Shown: positions 28,167-37,793, counted from the first letter of the stretch. The stretch: 64,000 nt of DNA from Lederbergia wuyishanensis (GCF_022900255.1 NZ_JALIRM010000015.1:1-64000); one strand, 5' to 3'. Made by a program: numbers and translations. The notes: a model not told the origin generated them from the sequence alone.

Positions 28167-28382
28167 CAATCAGTTATTTCCCTATCTAAATATAGATGAA
28201 ATTTACATTAATAGTAAAAGAATTTCGCTAAATAATATAATCAGCAATAACACAATTAATATTGTTTTTATCATTAATTAACTGAATTTATTTTTATTTT
28301 TTCATGTACTTGCCAGCACCTACATAAAAGCATAGAATTGTTTGGTACACGAAATATAAGCGTGGAAAGGGTGCAGACAAAC

Positions 28383-29573
28383 ATGCCAAAAGCTTTATGG
28401 CTGTTAGTCATCGGGATGCTTGTGAATGTAACAGGATCCTCTTTTTTATGGCCGCTCAATGCGATTTATATGCATGAGCATTTAGGAAAATCATTATTTG
28501 TAGCTGGTTTAGTTCTAATGTTGAATTCTGCAACAAGTGTAGTGGGGAATTTAATCGGCGGAATACTTTATGATAAAATTGGCGGATATCGTTCAATTAT
28601 GCTTGGAATCATTATTTCTGTTGTTTCATTAACCGGGTTAACCTTGTGGCATGGCTGGCCGCATTATGTTTATTTTTTGGCGTTAATCGGTTTTGGAGGT
28701 GGAATTGTATTTCCATCTATGTTCGCCATGGCTGGGGCTGTTTGGAAAGAAGGAGGGCGAAAAGCTTTTAATGCAGTGTATGTTGCTCAAAATGCCGGAG
28801 TAGCGATTGGGTCTGCACTGGGAGGTTTTGTCGCTTTTTATTCCTTTGATTATATATTTCTAGCAAATTTATCCATGTATGTCGTTTTTTTATTTTTAGC
28901 CCTTTTTGGCTATAAAAATTTGGCAGGAAATCAGTTAGCTCAAACAAATGTACTCCAAGAACGTAAAACATTAAAAAGTAAAAATAAGTTTTATGCACTT
29001 TTAATTTTATGTTCTGCCTATTTATTAGGATGGGTTTGTTATGTACAATGGCAATCTACAATTGCTGCCTACACACAGGAGATTAACATTACTTTAAAAC
29101 AATATAGTTTGCTCTGGACTATTAACGGAGCATTAATCGTTCTAGCCCAACCTTTACTGCAAAGAGCATTAAGAAAGTATGGGGAACAGTTAAAAGGGCA
29201 AATGCTTGTTGGTTTTATCATATTTATTCTTTCCTTCGTTTTAGCTAGTACGGTAAATGAATTTAAGGGGTTCCTTGCTGCAATGGTTATTTTAACGATA
29301 GGTGAAATGCTTGTCTGGCCAGTTGTACCGACAGTTGCAGATAAATTAGCTCCAAAAGGAAGAGAAGGTTTTTATCAAGGGATTGTAAATAGTACTGCTA
29401 CAGGAGGAAGAATGATTGGACCAGTTCTCGGGGGAATGATTGTTGATTTAACAGGAATGACCGCACTTTTCTATTGTATGATTGGTCTTTTATTCATTTC
29501 ACTAATTCTAACCTTTTTGTATGATCGACCTCTTAAAAGCTTAAGCAATGAAAAAGCAAATGCAAATTTTTAA
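28383..29573 (+). CDS. yttB: YttB-like MFS transporter, copy 1
   Basis: The 396-aa major facilitator protein has 12 predicted membrane segments. The MFS loop 2-3 motif is GGILYDKIGGYRS (about residues 60-72), and EGGRKAFNAVYVAQNAG is in the fifth segment region. It resembles B. subtilis YttB in sequence and neighbourhood; the substrate is unknown. Start 28383 follows AAAGGGTG. It is strongly similar to a second copy at 37847-39034: both contain SSFLWPLN near the N-terminus and QYS.LWTING in the middle. The two copies bracket the sugar cassette. Confidence 0.88.
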   Translation: MPKALWLLVIGMLVNVTGSSFLWPLNAIYMHEHLGKSLFVAGLVLMLNSATSVVGNLIGGILYDKIGGYRSIMLGIIISVVSLTGLTLWHGWPHYVYFLALIGFGGGIVFPSMFAMAGAVWKEGGRKAFNAVYVAQNAGVAIGSALGGFVAFYSFDYIFLANLSMYVVFLFLALFGYKNLAGNQLAQTNVLQERKTLKSKNKFYALLILCSAYLLGWVCYVQWQSTIAAYTQEINITLKQYSLLWTINGALIVLAQPLLQRALRKYGEQLKGQMLVGFIIFILSFVLASTVNEFKGFLAAMVILTIGEMLVWPVVPTVADKLAPKGREGFYQGIVNSTATGGRMIGPVLGGMIVDLTGMTALFYCMIGLLFISLILTFLYDRPLKSLSNEKANANF

Positions 29574-29576
29574 TAA

Positions 29577-29607
29577 GGCAAAGATTTTAATCTTTGTCTT
29601 TTTTTGT
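29577..29607 (+). terminator. Terminator after MFS copy 1
   Basis: GGCAAAGAT and ATCTTTGTC form a stem around a 4-nt loop, followed by seven T. It isolates copy 1 from the sugar cassette. Confidence 0.85.
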
Positions 29608-29691
29608 TTGTTGGATTTTTCGAAAAGTAATGAATTGTCGAATGTTTGATATTATAATGAAAGCAATTGTGTTAATAGGTAGGGATTGTAT

Positions 29692-31416
29692 ATGAATAGA
29701 GGAAATATATTCACCAAAGTTGCGATACTAATTGTATTCTTGTTAATCCCAGTTTTAGTTTTATATTTTTATTCAAATCATGTTAGTAATAATGTTGCTA
29801 GCACAGAAATTAAGCGTTTAAATAGAGAACAGTTATCCTTTTTTGTCAATCAAGTAGAAATGAATATGGATAACTTAGCAATGAATACAATGACATTAGG
29901 TAGAATACAAAGTATTAAAGATTTTAAAACTGTTCATCTTGTTAAAGATCCCATGGATTATATTCAAATAAAAGATGCTGCTATTAAAACAATAGAGCAA
30001 CAAAACATATCAAATAACTGGAAAAATGAAATTGTAGTTTATTCACCTAATTCTAAAGAGTTAATCTCAACGACAGCTTCTTCTTTTAACATCGAAAATT
30101 TATATGAGAGCGAAAAAAATAGGTGGAATCATCATACGGTTATTATTAATGGCAAAGAACAGCACTATTTTTCATGGTATTCAGTTGAGCCCTGGTCAAA
30201 GAGTTCAAAAATAAGGGAAGTAAATTTAGTAATTGGGATAAGTTTCTCAGAAAGTATTTTACAAGAGAGGTTAGATCAGTTTAAAAATACTGGTCGAAAT
30301 GATCCGTTTTTCTATAATCTTAAAGATCCCCCTATTACTAGTCGTACTGCAAATAATGAAATGGTTAGGGCAGTCATAAGTGAATTACAGAAAGATATTC
30401 CTCTAAATGAAAATAATGAAAAAATCGTAAAGATTTACAATAAAAATTATATGATTAGTTATGTATATTCAAATAGATTGGGCTCGTATTTAGTAGATTA
30501 TGCACCTTTTGATACCTTAATGGCGCCTATTAAATCAAGTAGGAATTTATTTTATTTTTCAGTAGGACTTTTATTAATTACTGGTATATTTGCAGCATTT
30601 ATTTTATACCGACATGTTCACGTTCCTATTAATCAATTAATTCATGGTGTAAATAGTATAAGGTTAGGGGATTATTCAGTACGTATTCCTAATTTACCAA
30701 AGAATGAATTTGCGTATTTAATTAAATCGTATAATGAGATGGCTCAACAAATTCAAATATTAATTGAAAAAGTGTATGAAGAAGAAGTAAGATCCAAGGA
30801 AGCGATTTTAAAACAACTTCAATCCCAAATCAATCCTCATTTTCTTTATAATAGTTTATTTTTTATTAAAAATATGTCTAAATTGGGTAATCAAAAAGCT
30901 TTAAATGAAATGGTACATAATTTAGCAGAATATTACCGTTATACAACAAGGGTAGACAAGCATTTAGTTACTTTAAATGATGAAATCAATCTTATTGAAA
31001 ATTATCTCAATATATACACATTACGAATGGACAGAATAAGTTTTAATATTTCAATTCCAGAGGATATGAAAGAAGAAAAGATTTTGCGCTTAATAATACA
31101 ACCAATTGTTGAAAATGCTATCGTTCATGGTCTTGAACCAAAAGTTGGTAAAGGAAATATAAACATCACTGGAAAAATTGTTAGCGAGAAAAACATAATT
31201 GTGATTGAGGACGATGGTGTTGGAATGGACCCTTTTGAATTAAACGACCTGAAAGGTAAAGTAAGTTCTCCAATAAACACTAGAAACAATTACGGTATTT
31301 GGAATGTCCATCAAAGATTATTGCTTTATTTTGGAACAGGATCAGGAATAGAACTATTTGTTCCTGAGTCAGGAGGATTTAGAGTTGTTTTGTCTTGGAA
31401 TAGAGTAAAACAATAA
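29692..31416 (+). CDS. YesM-type sensor histidine kinase
   Basis: The 574-aa membrane sensor has transmembrane segments near residues 9-29 and 282-304. They enclose an extracytoplasmic sensing region of about 250 residues, followed by a HAMP linker and a His_kinase domain with QINPHFLYNSLF (phospho-accepting His383). The ATPase N box is QPIVENAIVHGL and the G box DDGVGMD. This architecture is the YesM/LytS-like class that senses sugars for neighbouring importers. Its partner is the response regulator at 35271. The start at 29692 has TAGGGA 6 nt upstream. Between the two lie the importer genes. Confidence 0.9.
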   Translation: MNRGNIFTKVAILIVFLLIPVLVLYFYSNHVSNNVASTEIKRLNREQLSFFVNQVEMNMDNLAMNTMTLGRIQSIKDFKTVHLVKDPMDYIQIKDAAIKTIEQQNISNNWKNEIVVYSPNSKELISTTASSFNIENLYESEKNRWNHHTVIINGKEQHYFSWYSVEPWSKSSKIREVNLVIGISFSESILQERLDQFKNTGRNDPFFYNLKDPPITSRTANNEMVRAVISELQKDIPLNENNEKIVKIYNKNYMISYVYSNRLGSYLVDYAPFDTLMAPIKSSRNLFYFSVGLLLITGIFAAFILYRHVHVPINQLIHGVNSIRLGDYSVRIPNLPKNEFAYLIKSYNEMAQQIQILIEKVYEEEVRSKEAILKQLQSQINPHFLYNSLFFIKNMSKLGNQKALNEMVHNLAEYYRYTTRVDKHLVTLNDEINLIENYLNIYTLRMDRISFNISIPEDMKEEKILRLIIQPIVENAIVHGLEPKVGKGNINITGKIVSEKNIIVIEDDGVGMDPFELNDLKGKVSSPINTRNNYGIWNVHQRLLLYFGTGSGIELFVPESGGFRVVLSWNRVKQ

Positions 31417-31428
31417 ATAATTAAATAA

Positions 31429-31470
31429 ATAAATCTCCTCTCTTTTTAACAAAGTGTGGAGATTTTTTTA
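31429..31470 (+). terminator. Terminator after the histidine kinase gene
   Basis: AAATCTCC pairs with GGAGATTT around a 19-nt loop, followed by seven T. It implies that the importer genes downstream have their own promoter. Confidence 0.8.
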
Positions 31471-31595
31471 AATAGTTTATAAAGTAATATGAATATTAAT
31501 ATTCTATTATTTTTAGCCACTATGAAAGCATGTAAGATAATGAATAGATTAACAATTTTTTAAAAGGAGGATTCTTATCGGCTTTTATTTCAATA

Positions 31596-31610
31596 ATGAA
31601 AACGCTTTAA
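31596..31610 (+). promoter_or_regulatory. Possible CcpA-binding (cre) site
   Basis: ATGAAAACGCTTTAA matches the Bacillus cre consensus WTGNAANCGNWNNCA at all but one of the fixed positions (A in place of the C near the 3' end). It lies about 20 bp upstream of the lipoprotein start, where it could block transcription or elongation when preferred sugars are present. Inference only. Confidence 0.45.
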
Positions 31611-31628
31611 AAAACAAGGGGGATGAAC

Positions 31629-33290
31629 ATGAAAAAAAATATCTCATTAATTCTACTTCTTTTACTCACTTCAGTTTTGATGTTCGGTTGCAATAAGCAA
31701 TCAAATACAAAAGAAAATGAAGAAAATACTGAATCAAAATTAGTAAATGGAAAATTTGATCCTCCGGTCACCATTACAACAGGCAGGGGACTTAATACAG
31801 GGGATGTAAAATTTAAGAACGATGAGGACATACATAACAATGTCCATAATAAATGGGCAAAGGAAGCATTGGGGATTGAAATAAAATATGACTGGATTGT
31901 TGCTGGCGAAGGTGACCAATTCAATAATAAAATTCGCTTATCATTATCCGCTAATGAACCATTACCCGACGTAATGTTAATCGGAGATAGACAATTGGCT
32001 AGTGATTTAATCGAATCTGGTTTAGTGCAACCTATAGATGAAGCAATAGAAAAGTATGCAACACCTAGAATAAAAAAACTTTTTGAAGATTTCCCCCAAG
32101 GATTTACTACTTCAACTGTTGATGGGAAAAGATATGGAGTTCCAAGATATTCTGGTGGAAACGGTTCAGATTCAGTTTTATGGATACGTCAAGACTGGCT
32201 TGATAAATTAAACTTGAAAGGTCCAGAAACACTTGAGGATGTTGAAAAAATAATGGACGCTTTCGTTCATCAAGATCCAGACGGAAATGGAAAAGATGAC
32301 ACAATCGGCGTTACGCTTGCAATGAAATATAATTTAGCTACTTGGATGGCTGACGGAAGTTGGATTTTTGGAGCTTATGGGGATTATCTCCCTAAACTTT
32401 GGTCCAAAGATGAGGACGGTAAATTAGTATATGGATCCATCCAACCATCTATAAAACAAGGGTTGGCAAAATTAAACGAATGGTTTGAAAAGGGCTACCT
32501 AGATCGAGAAGTAGGTATTTTAGATGAAGAGAAAGCGATTGAAAGTTTTGTTTCCGGAAAGTCAGGGATTGCTGCTGCTCCTCCATGGGCCGCCGATTGG
32601 CCTTTACCAGACTTATTAAAAAACAATCCGGGAGCGGTTGTAAAAGCTTATCCAATGCCTAGTGGTCCAGATGGCAACGTTGGGCGTTATGGTGAAGGGT
32701 ATTTGACAGGTGCTTTTCTCTTTAATAAAGACTTTAAGCATTTAGATGCTTTTTTCAAATATTATGATGCTATTTATGGATACTTATTAGGGGAATCGGA
32801 GTATTTTGAAAATGGAATGCATGAGGGGTATGACTATGTAATGAAAGATGGGAAACCAGTGTATGACAAGGATGAAATACCTGGTGGTTGGGTTAACCCT
32901 GGAAAATATAATTTACTAGGAGATATCCCTGACGCTCCATTTTTAATGTATGATCTTCTCAAACAATTTCACAGAGGAGAGAAAAAACCGGGAACTGCCT
33001 ATGAACATATTCTTGTGGCAAGAGGCGATTTATGGTTAGAATCTGCAGCTATTATTACTGACCAAAACGAGCACCGTATCGAAAACTTATTTACAGGTCC
33101 ACCTACAAAAACCCAGACATCGAAAGGTGAGTTTTTAAGCAAAATGCAGGATAAGACCTTTAGTGAAATTGTTTATGGGAAAGCACCACTTAGTGATTTT
33201 GATAAGTTTGTTGAAGAGTGGAAAGCAGGTGGTGGTGACAAGATGACAGAAGAAGTTAACGAATGGTATAAATCCGTCAGTGGAAAATAA
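31629..33290 (+). CDS. LplA-type sugar-binding lipoprotein
   Basis: The 553-aa extracytoplasmic lipoprotein has the signal sequence MKKNISLILLLLLTSVLMFG followed by Cys21, the lipidation site. The mature part is a large family 1 solute-binding protein of the LplA/YtcQ group (over 500 residues), which bind oligosaccharides; aromatic residues are frequent in the C-terminal half. The true ligand is unknown. It follows AAGGGGG at 6 nt; an ATG two codons earlier touches that site. With the two permeases it forms an importer, and the ATPase is missing from the cassette. Confidence 0.9.
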   Translation: MKKNISLILLLLLTSVLMFGCNKQSNTKENEENTESKLVNGKFDPPVTITTGRGLNTGDVKFKNDEDIHNNVHNKWAKEALGIEIKYDWIVAGEGDQFNNKIRLSLSANEPLPDVMLIGDRQLASDLIESGLVQPIDEAIEKYATPRIKKLFEDFPQGFTTSTVDGKRYGVPRYSGGNGSDSVLWIRQDWLDKLNLKGPETLEDVEKIMDAFVHQDPDGNGKDDTIGVTLAMKYNLATWMADGSWIFGAYGDYLPKLWSKDEDGKLVYGSIQPSIKQGLAKLNEWFEKGYLDREVGILDEEKAIESFVSGKSGIAAAPPWAADWPLPDLLKNNPGAVVKAYPMPSGPDGNVGRYGEGYLTGAFLFNKDFKHLDAFFKYYDAIYGYLLGESEYFENGMHEGYDYVMKDGKPVYDKDEIPGGWVNPGKYNLLGDIPDAPFLMYDLLKQFHRGEKKPGTAYEHILVARGDLWLESAAIITDQNEHRIENLFTGPPTKTQTSKGEFLSKMQDKTFSEIVYGKAPLSDFDKFVEEWKAGGGDKMTEEVNEWYKSVSGK

Positions 33291-33301
33291 ATGATATTAA
33301 T

Positions 33302-33330
33302 AGAGTGCGGATAGTAATAATCCGCACTCT
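33302..33330 (+). other. Intercistronic stem-loop after the lipoprotein gene
   Basis: AGAGTGCGGA and TCCGCACTCT form a perfect 10-bp stem around a 9-nt loop without a T run. Such structures protect or partly stop binding-protein mRNA, so that the lipoprotein is made in excess over the permeases. Confidence 0.75.
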
Positions 33331-33367
33331 AAAAGATTTACTGATTTGTGTTGAAGGAGGGTTTTAT

Positions 33368-34324
33368 TTGGAAATACAGACAGGATCGATGAAAAAACAA
33401 ATTATAACTACTAAAACCCAAAAACAAAAATGGAATTTAAAGAAAAATTGGCCATTACACATTTTACTTCTTCCTGCTGTTATAATCGCATTGATTTTTC
33501 AATATGGACCGATGTTTGGCCTTGTTATGGCTTTTCAAAATTATAAGCCTTGGTTAGGATTCATTAATTCTCATTGGGTTGGATTAGAACATTTTCGAAC
33601 AATGCTTGAATATCCTGATGCGAAGCAAGTGATATGGAATACACTTGTAATTTCAGTATTAAAAATTATTTTTCAATTGTTAGTTCCCATCACTTTTGCC
33701 CTTTTATTAAATGAAGTTTATAAAATGACTTTCAAACGGACGGTCCAAACAATTGTATACCTGCCTCACTTTCTATCATGGGTTATTTTGGGTGGTATTT
33801 TGATAGATATGTTGTCACCAGAAGGAGGATTAATCAACAATATATTAGTTTCAGTACTACATATTGATCCTATCTTTTTCTTAGGAGACAATACATGGTT
33901 TCGATTTGTAGTGATTATAAGTGATATTTGGAAAGAATTTGGCTTTAATACAATCGTATTTTTAGCAGCTATTGCTTCTATAAATCCAAATATGTATGAA
34001 GCGGCACTGATGGATGGAGCAAACAGATGGAAACAAACAATCTATATTACAATACCCTCTATGCTTCCGATTATTATCGTAGTAGGAACATTATCTTTGG
34101 GTGGTATTTTGAATGCTGGTTTCGATCAAATATTTAATCTATATAATCCTTTGGTCTATCAAACAGGTGATATTATCGATACATATGTATATCGAGTAGG
34201 TCTTCAAAACGGTGACTTTAGTTATGCCACTGCAGTAGGATTATTCAGATCAGTCATCAGTTTTATTTTGGTGGTTTGTGGATATTGGCTAGCTTATAAG
34301 ATCGCTAAGTATAGGATTTTTTAA
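33368..34324 (+). CDS. LplB-type ABC sugar permease
   Basis: The 318-aa inner-membrane protein has six predicted segments. The permease contact loop AALMDGANRWKQTIYITIPSM (EAA motif) is near residue 220. The early motif GPMFGLVMAFQNYKPWLGF is typical of the LplB/YtcP group. The TTG start at 33368 is placed by AAGGAGG about 7 nt upstream; the open frame before it has no ribosome site. It is the first of two permeases and is separated from the lipoprotein gene by the stem-loop at 33302-33330. Confidence 0.9.
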   Translation: MEIQTGSMKKQIITTKTQKQKWNLKKNWPLHILLLPAVIIALIFQYGPMFGLVMAFQNYKPWLGFINSHWVGLEHFRTMLEYPDAKQVIWNTLVISVLKIIFQLLVPITFALLLNEVYKMTFKRTVQTIVYLPHFLSWVILGGILIDMLSPEGGLINNILVSVLHIDPIFFLGDNTWFRFVVIISDIWKEFGFNTIVFLAAIASINPNMYEAALMDGANRWKQTIYITIPSMLPIIIVVGTLSLGGILNAGFDQIFNLYNPLVYQTGDIIDTYVYRVGLQNGDFSYATAVGLFRSVISFILVVCGYWLAYKIAKYRIF

Positions 34325-34335
34325 GGGGGATGTTG

Positions 34336-35217
34336 ATGATATACAAGAGCAAATCATATCAGATTTTCAGCATGTTCAATTACCTGTTTCTTACCATCAT
34401 TACGTTTTTATGTATCCTGCCTCTTATACATGTATTAGCTGTATCTTTAAGTGGAAGTGCGGCGGCAACTGCCAATATCGTGGGTTTAATTCCAGTTGAC
34501 TTTACATTAGATGCATATAAAAAGACAATAGGTAATGAAAACTTTATAAGAGCTTTGGGGATAGGGATTTATAGGGTTTTCTTAGGGACGATTGTATCGA
34601 TGACTTTAATGACATTTGCTGCTTACTCTTTATCAAAGGAAGATCATGATTTTAAAGGCCGAAAATATTATGTATGGTTTTTTGTTTTTACTATGTTATT
34701 TAGTGGAGGTTTGGTTCCATCTTATATAATAGTAACTAAAGTAGGACTGATGAATTCTATTTGGGCATTAATATTACCGGTGGCAGTTAATGCATTTAAT
34801 TTAATATTATTATTAAATTTTTTCCGTACTGCAGTACCTAAATCATTAGAAGAGGCTGCATATATGGATGGTGCAGGACATTTTAGAATATTATTCAGTA
34901 TTTATCTACCTGTTGCAATTCCTGCACTTGCTACCGTCTCACTATTTACTATGGTGTTTCATTGGAACTCCTGGTTTGATGGTATGATTTATATGACGGA
35001 TTCTAAAAAATATCCTTTATCCACTTTTTTACAAACAATTATTGTCCAACAAGATTATTCAAAAATGAGTGTGGATGCAGAAACGTTAAGGAATTTATCT
35101 CAGCGGACAGTTAAATCCGCACAAATATTTATTGGAGCGCTACCAATGCTTATTATCTATCCGTTTTTGCAAAGGTATTTTGTAAAAGGGATAGTACTTG
35201 GTTCCGAAAAGGAATAA
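34336..35217 (+). CDS. LplC-type ABC sugar permease
   Basis: The 293-aa second permease has six predicted segments and the contact loop EEAAYMDGAGHFRILFSIYLPV near residues 172-193. The conserved ending ..RYFVKGIVLGSEKE is typical of LplC/YtcP proteins. The start at 34336 has AAGGGGG 6 nt upstream. The gene follows LplB by 11 bp, so the permeases are cotranscribed and should form a heterodimer powered by a shared MsmX-like ATPase encoded elsewhere (inferred from the family). Confidence 0.9.
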   Translation: MIYKSKSYQIFSMFNYLFLTIITFLCILPLIHVLAVSLSGSAAATANIVGLIPVDFTLDAYKKTIGNENFIRALGIGIYRVFLGTIVSMTLMTFAAYSLSKEDHDFKGRKYYVWFFVFTMLFSGGLVPSYIIVTKVGLMNSIWALILPVAVNAFNLILLLNFFRTAVPKSLEEAAYMDGAGHFRILFSIYLPVAIPALATVSLFTMVFHWNSWFDGMIYMTDSKKYPLSTFLQTIIVQQDYSKMSVDAETLRNLSQRTVKSAQIFIGALPMLIIYPFLQRYFVKGIVLGSEKE

Positions 35218-35270
35218 TTCTTAATAACTCTTTCAAGTTAAAACTTATATATCAATGGAGGTGACCTTAA

Positions 35271-36890
35271 ATGTATCAACTGCTTTTAGTTGATGATGAA
35301 CAATCTATTGTTGAAACTCTATCATTGACTATTCCCTGGGATAAGATAGGAGTAATAAATATTTTTAAAGCATACTCCGCTTATGAGGCACTAGATATTT
35401 TGAGTGAAAACTCTATTGATATTGTCATTACAGATATTAAAATGCCAGGTATGTCTGGAATTCAATTGATTGAAGAGATAAAGCACCGTTTTAAACATAT
35501 CAAATGTGTTCTACTCTCCGGATTTGATGATTTTGCATACGCTCAACAGGCTATTAAATTTGGTACATCTGACTACCTACTAAAACCAGTTAAAGACGAA
35601 GAATTGATCGATACAGTAAGACGATTAGTAATACATCTTGACGAGGAGTGGGATAGCGTTGCCTCAAATAAGAGGGTTATGTCCATAATAAAAAATAATT
35701 CAGCTTTATTAAAAAGAAATCTACTTGCGGAATTATTATCTGGTATGAATATTTCTAAAAGTCTCTTAATGGAAAAATTGGAATTACTAGAGATACCTAC
35801 TAAGTGCGATGATCAAATTTACATTTTACATATACATATCGAAGAAATATTTCACAATTGTACTCTTGAAAGCAACACACTTATACAATTTTCAATTGAA
35901 AATATTGCAGAACAAATACTTAGTGATGTTTTTCAATTTTGGTCATGTTCAGATAACTATGATGATATTATTTATGTTGTTAAACATGATAAAGAAGAGA
36001 ATATTAATAGACTAATAAGAAAGAGTATGATTGCAATTCAAGACAATGTACAAAAGGACTTAGGCTGCAGAGTATCGGTTTTTCTAAGCAAACAAGGAAT
36101 ATTTCCTTACAATATTACTGAATTGTATCAGGATGTAGTTGCCAAATTAAGAAGCAATTCAACCAAGAAAATTGAAGAAATTTTAGAACCAAATGAAATG
36201 AAAGCGCAGAAAAATAAAGTGTATTCCCTACAAACTCTCTATCAGGCTCCAAGTATAAATCAATTGTTGGATAGCGGCCTATTCGATCGAGTGAAAGAGA
36301 AGCTTAATTCTATTTTTGTTGAGGTGAAGCAAGAACGTTTTTTGTCTAAAGAATATTTATATGAAGTTTTTTATTCAATATCGAGTGCTTATATTTATAT
36401 CGCTCATAAATATGGAAAACACTTATCCTATATCATAGAAGATGATATTCAAAAAATAACAAATTCAAAATATTTCACTTCAGATGAAATAAAGAAGTGG
36501 GCATTTATTACATTAGAAAAAATAATAGGTATAGTAGAAACTGAGCAAAAGGGAGTTCGGTTCCCAATTGTAAAACAAGTTCATATTTTTATTGAAGAAA
36601 ACCTTGATAAAGATGTATCATTACAAAAAATTGCGGAACATGTTTATTTACACCCAGTTTATCTTTCAAAAATATATAAGATAGAGACGGGGGAAGGTCT
36701 GAGTGATTTTATTTATAAATATCGGATGAAGCAGGCTTCAAAATACCTGATAAATAGTAATAGAAAAATAAATGAAATTGGAAAGTCTGTGGGATATCAA
36801 AATACATCTTATTTTATTAAAGTTTTTAAAGATTTTTTTGGAATGACACCTCAAGAATATAGAAATGGAAGATATAAAAATGATTTTTAA
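35271..36890 (+). CDS. YesN-type response regulator with AraC DNA-binding domain
   Basis: The 539-aa protein has an N-terminal receiver domain (LLVDDEQSIVETL; the phospho-accepting Asp is in IVITDIKMPGMSG, about residue 55; Lys in YLLKPVKDEE about 104). A middle helical region of about 300 residues follows. The C-terminal domain has two AraC helix-turn-helix motifs (SLQKIAEHVYLHPVYLSKIY, then KINEIGKSVGYQNTSYFIKVF). GGAGGTGACC marks the start. It pairs with the YesM-type kinase and most likely activates the importer genes between them. Confidence 0.92.
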   Translation: MYQLLLVDDEQSIVETLSLTIPWDKIGVINIFKAYSAYEALDILSENSIDIVITDIKMPGMSGIQLIEEIKHRFKHIKCVLLSGFDDFAYAQQAIKFGTSDYLLKPVKDEELIDTVRRLVIHLDEEWDSVASNKRVMSIIKNNSALLKRNLLAELLSGMNISKSLLMEKLELLEIPTKCDDQIYILHIHIEEIFHNCTLESNTLIQFSIENIAEQILSDVFQFWSCSDNYDDIIYVVKHDKEENINRLIRKSMIAIQDNVQKDLGCRVSVFLSKQGIFPYNITELYQDVVAKLRSNSTKKIEEILEPNEMKAQKNKVYSLQTLYQAPSINQLLDSGLFDRVKEKLNSIFVEVKQERFLSKEYLYEVFYSISSAYIYIAHKYGKHLSYIIEDDIQKITNSKYFTSDEIKKWAFITLEKIIGIVETEQKGVRFPIVKQVHIFIEENLDKDVSLQKIAEHVYLHPVYLSKIYKIETGEGLSDFIYKYRMKQASKYLINSNRKINEIGKSVGYQNTSYFIKVFKDFFGMTPQEYRNGRYKNDF

Positions 36891-36913
36891 TAATTATAGG
36901 GGTGGGATAATTA

Positions 36914-37699
36914 ATGAAATTAGGGTTAATAGGGTCTCCAGTTGAAGAAAGTTTTATAAAAGCTAAGGACAAGGGATTATCATTTTTGGAATTTTGTATC
37001 AACATAAATGATGATATTGATCAATTTCTTGAGAACATACCGCTTATTTCTAAATGGAGTAAAACTTACGATATAGGAATCCAATCCATTGGGCGATGGG
37101 GAACTGATAAGATCGATGCAAATGGAGAAATTATTGAAAAAGAGTTACAAAAATCCTTTCAATTAATAGATGCTGCAAGTTTTTTAGGCTGTGAAAACTT
37201 CGTTTGTGGTTGTAATTTTGTAAAGGAACTTTCTTATTATGAAAATTGTCGTATCGCCATAGAGTTTTTATCAAAACTTATTGAATATGGAAATGAAAAA
37301 GGAGTTAAAATTTCCACCTACAATTGTCGATGGAACAATTTTATCTGTGATGATATGGCTTGGACAGTCATTCATGGATATCTGTCTGATTTAGGGATCA
37401 AATATGATCCATCCCATTCACGATATGCAAGTTGTGATTACTTAAAAGAAATACGGGATTGGGGAAATAGGTTCAATCATGTTCATATTAAAGGTTCCTT
37501 AATAGTAAATGGTAAGAGATTTGACGATCCTCCCGCAGGGCTAGATCAAACCGATTGGCATTCGTTTATGGCTATCCTTTATGCAGTGCAATATAAGTCA
37601 GGGCTTAGCATTGAACCACACTCTCATAATTGGGAAGGGGAACTTGGAGAAAAAGGACTAGATTTTACAATCGATTATATAAAAAAACTATTAGTATAG
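36914..37699 (+). CDS. Sugar-phosphate isomerase/epimerase-like TIM barrel
   Basis: The 261-aa protein belongs to the xylose-isomerase-like/AP-endonuclease-2 TIM barrel superfamily. Possible metal ligands are in KYDPSHSRY (Asp and His, about residue 160), FNHVHIKGS (His, about 190) and SIEPHSHNW (Glu, about 236). The strand that usually supplies the first Glu reads KISTYNCRWNNF, so Asn may take its place. It follows the response regulator by 23 bp with GGGGTGGG as ribosome site, which suggests that it processes the imported sugar. The exact reaction is unknown. Confidence 0.82.
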   Translation: MKLGLIGSPVEESFIKAKDKGLSFLEFCININDDIDQFLENIPLISKWSKTYDIGIQSIGRWGTDKIDANGEIIEKELQKSFQLIDAASFLGCENFVCGCNFVKELSYYENCRIAIEFLSKLIEYGNEKGVKISTYNCRWNNFICDDMAWTVIHGYLSDLGIKYDPSHSRYASCDYLKEIRDWGNRFNHVHIKGSLIVNGKRFDDPPAGLDQTDWHSFMAILYAVQYKSGLSIEPHSHNWEGELGEKGLDFTIDYIKKLLV

Positions 37700-37740
37700 A
37701 AAAATAACAAAATATAAATAAAAACATAAATAAGTGACAA

Positions 37741-37793
37741 AAGGCATCTCCCCTTTTAAAAAGACTACAAAAAAATGGAGATGTCTATTTTTT
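37741..37793 (+). terminator. Terminator of the sugar cassette
   Basis: GGCATCTCC pairs with GGAGATGTC (one G-U) across a 26-nt loop that includes short internal pairing, and TATTTTTT follows. It separates the cassette from MFS copy 2. Confidence 0.7.
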
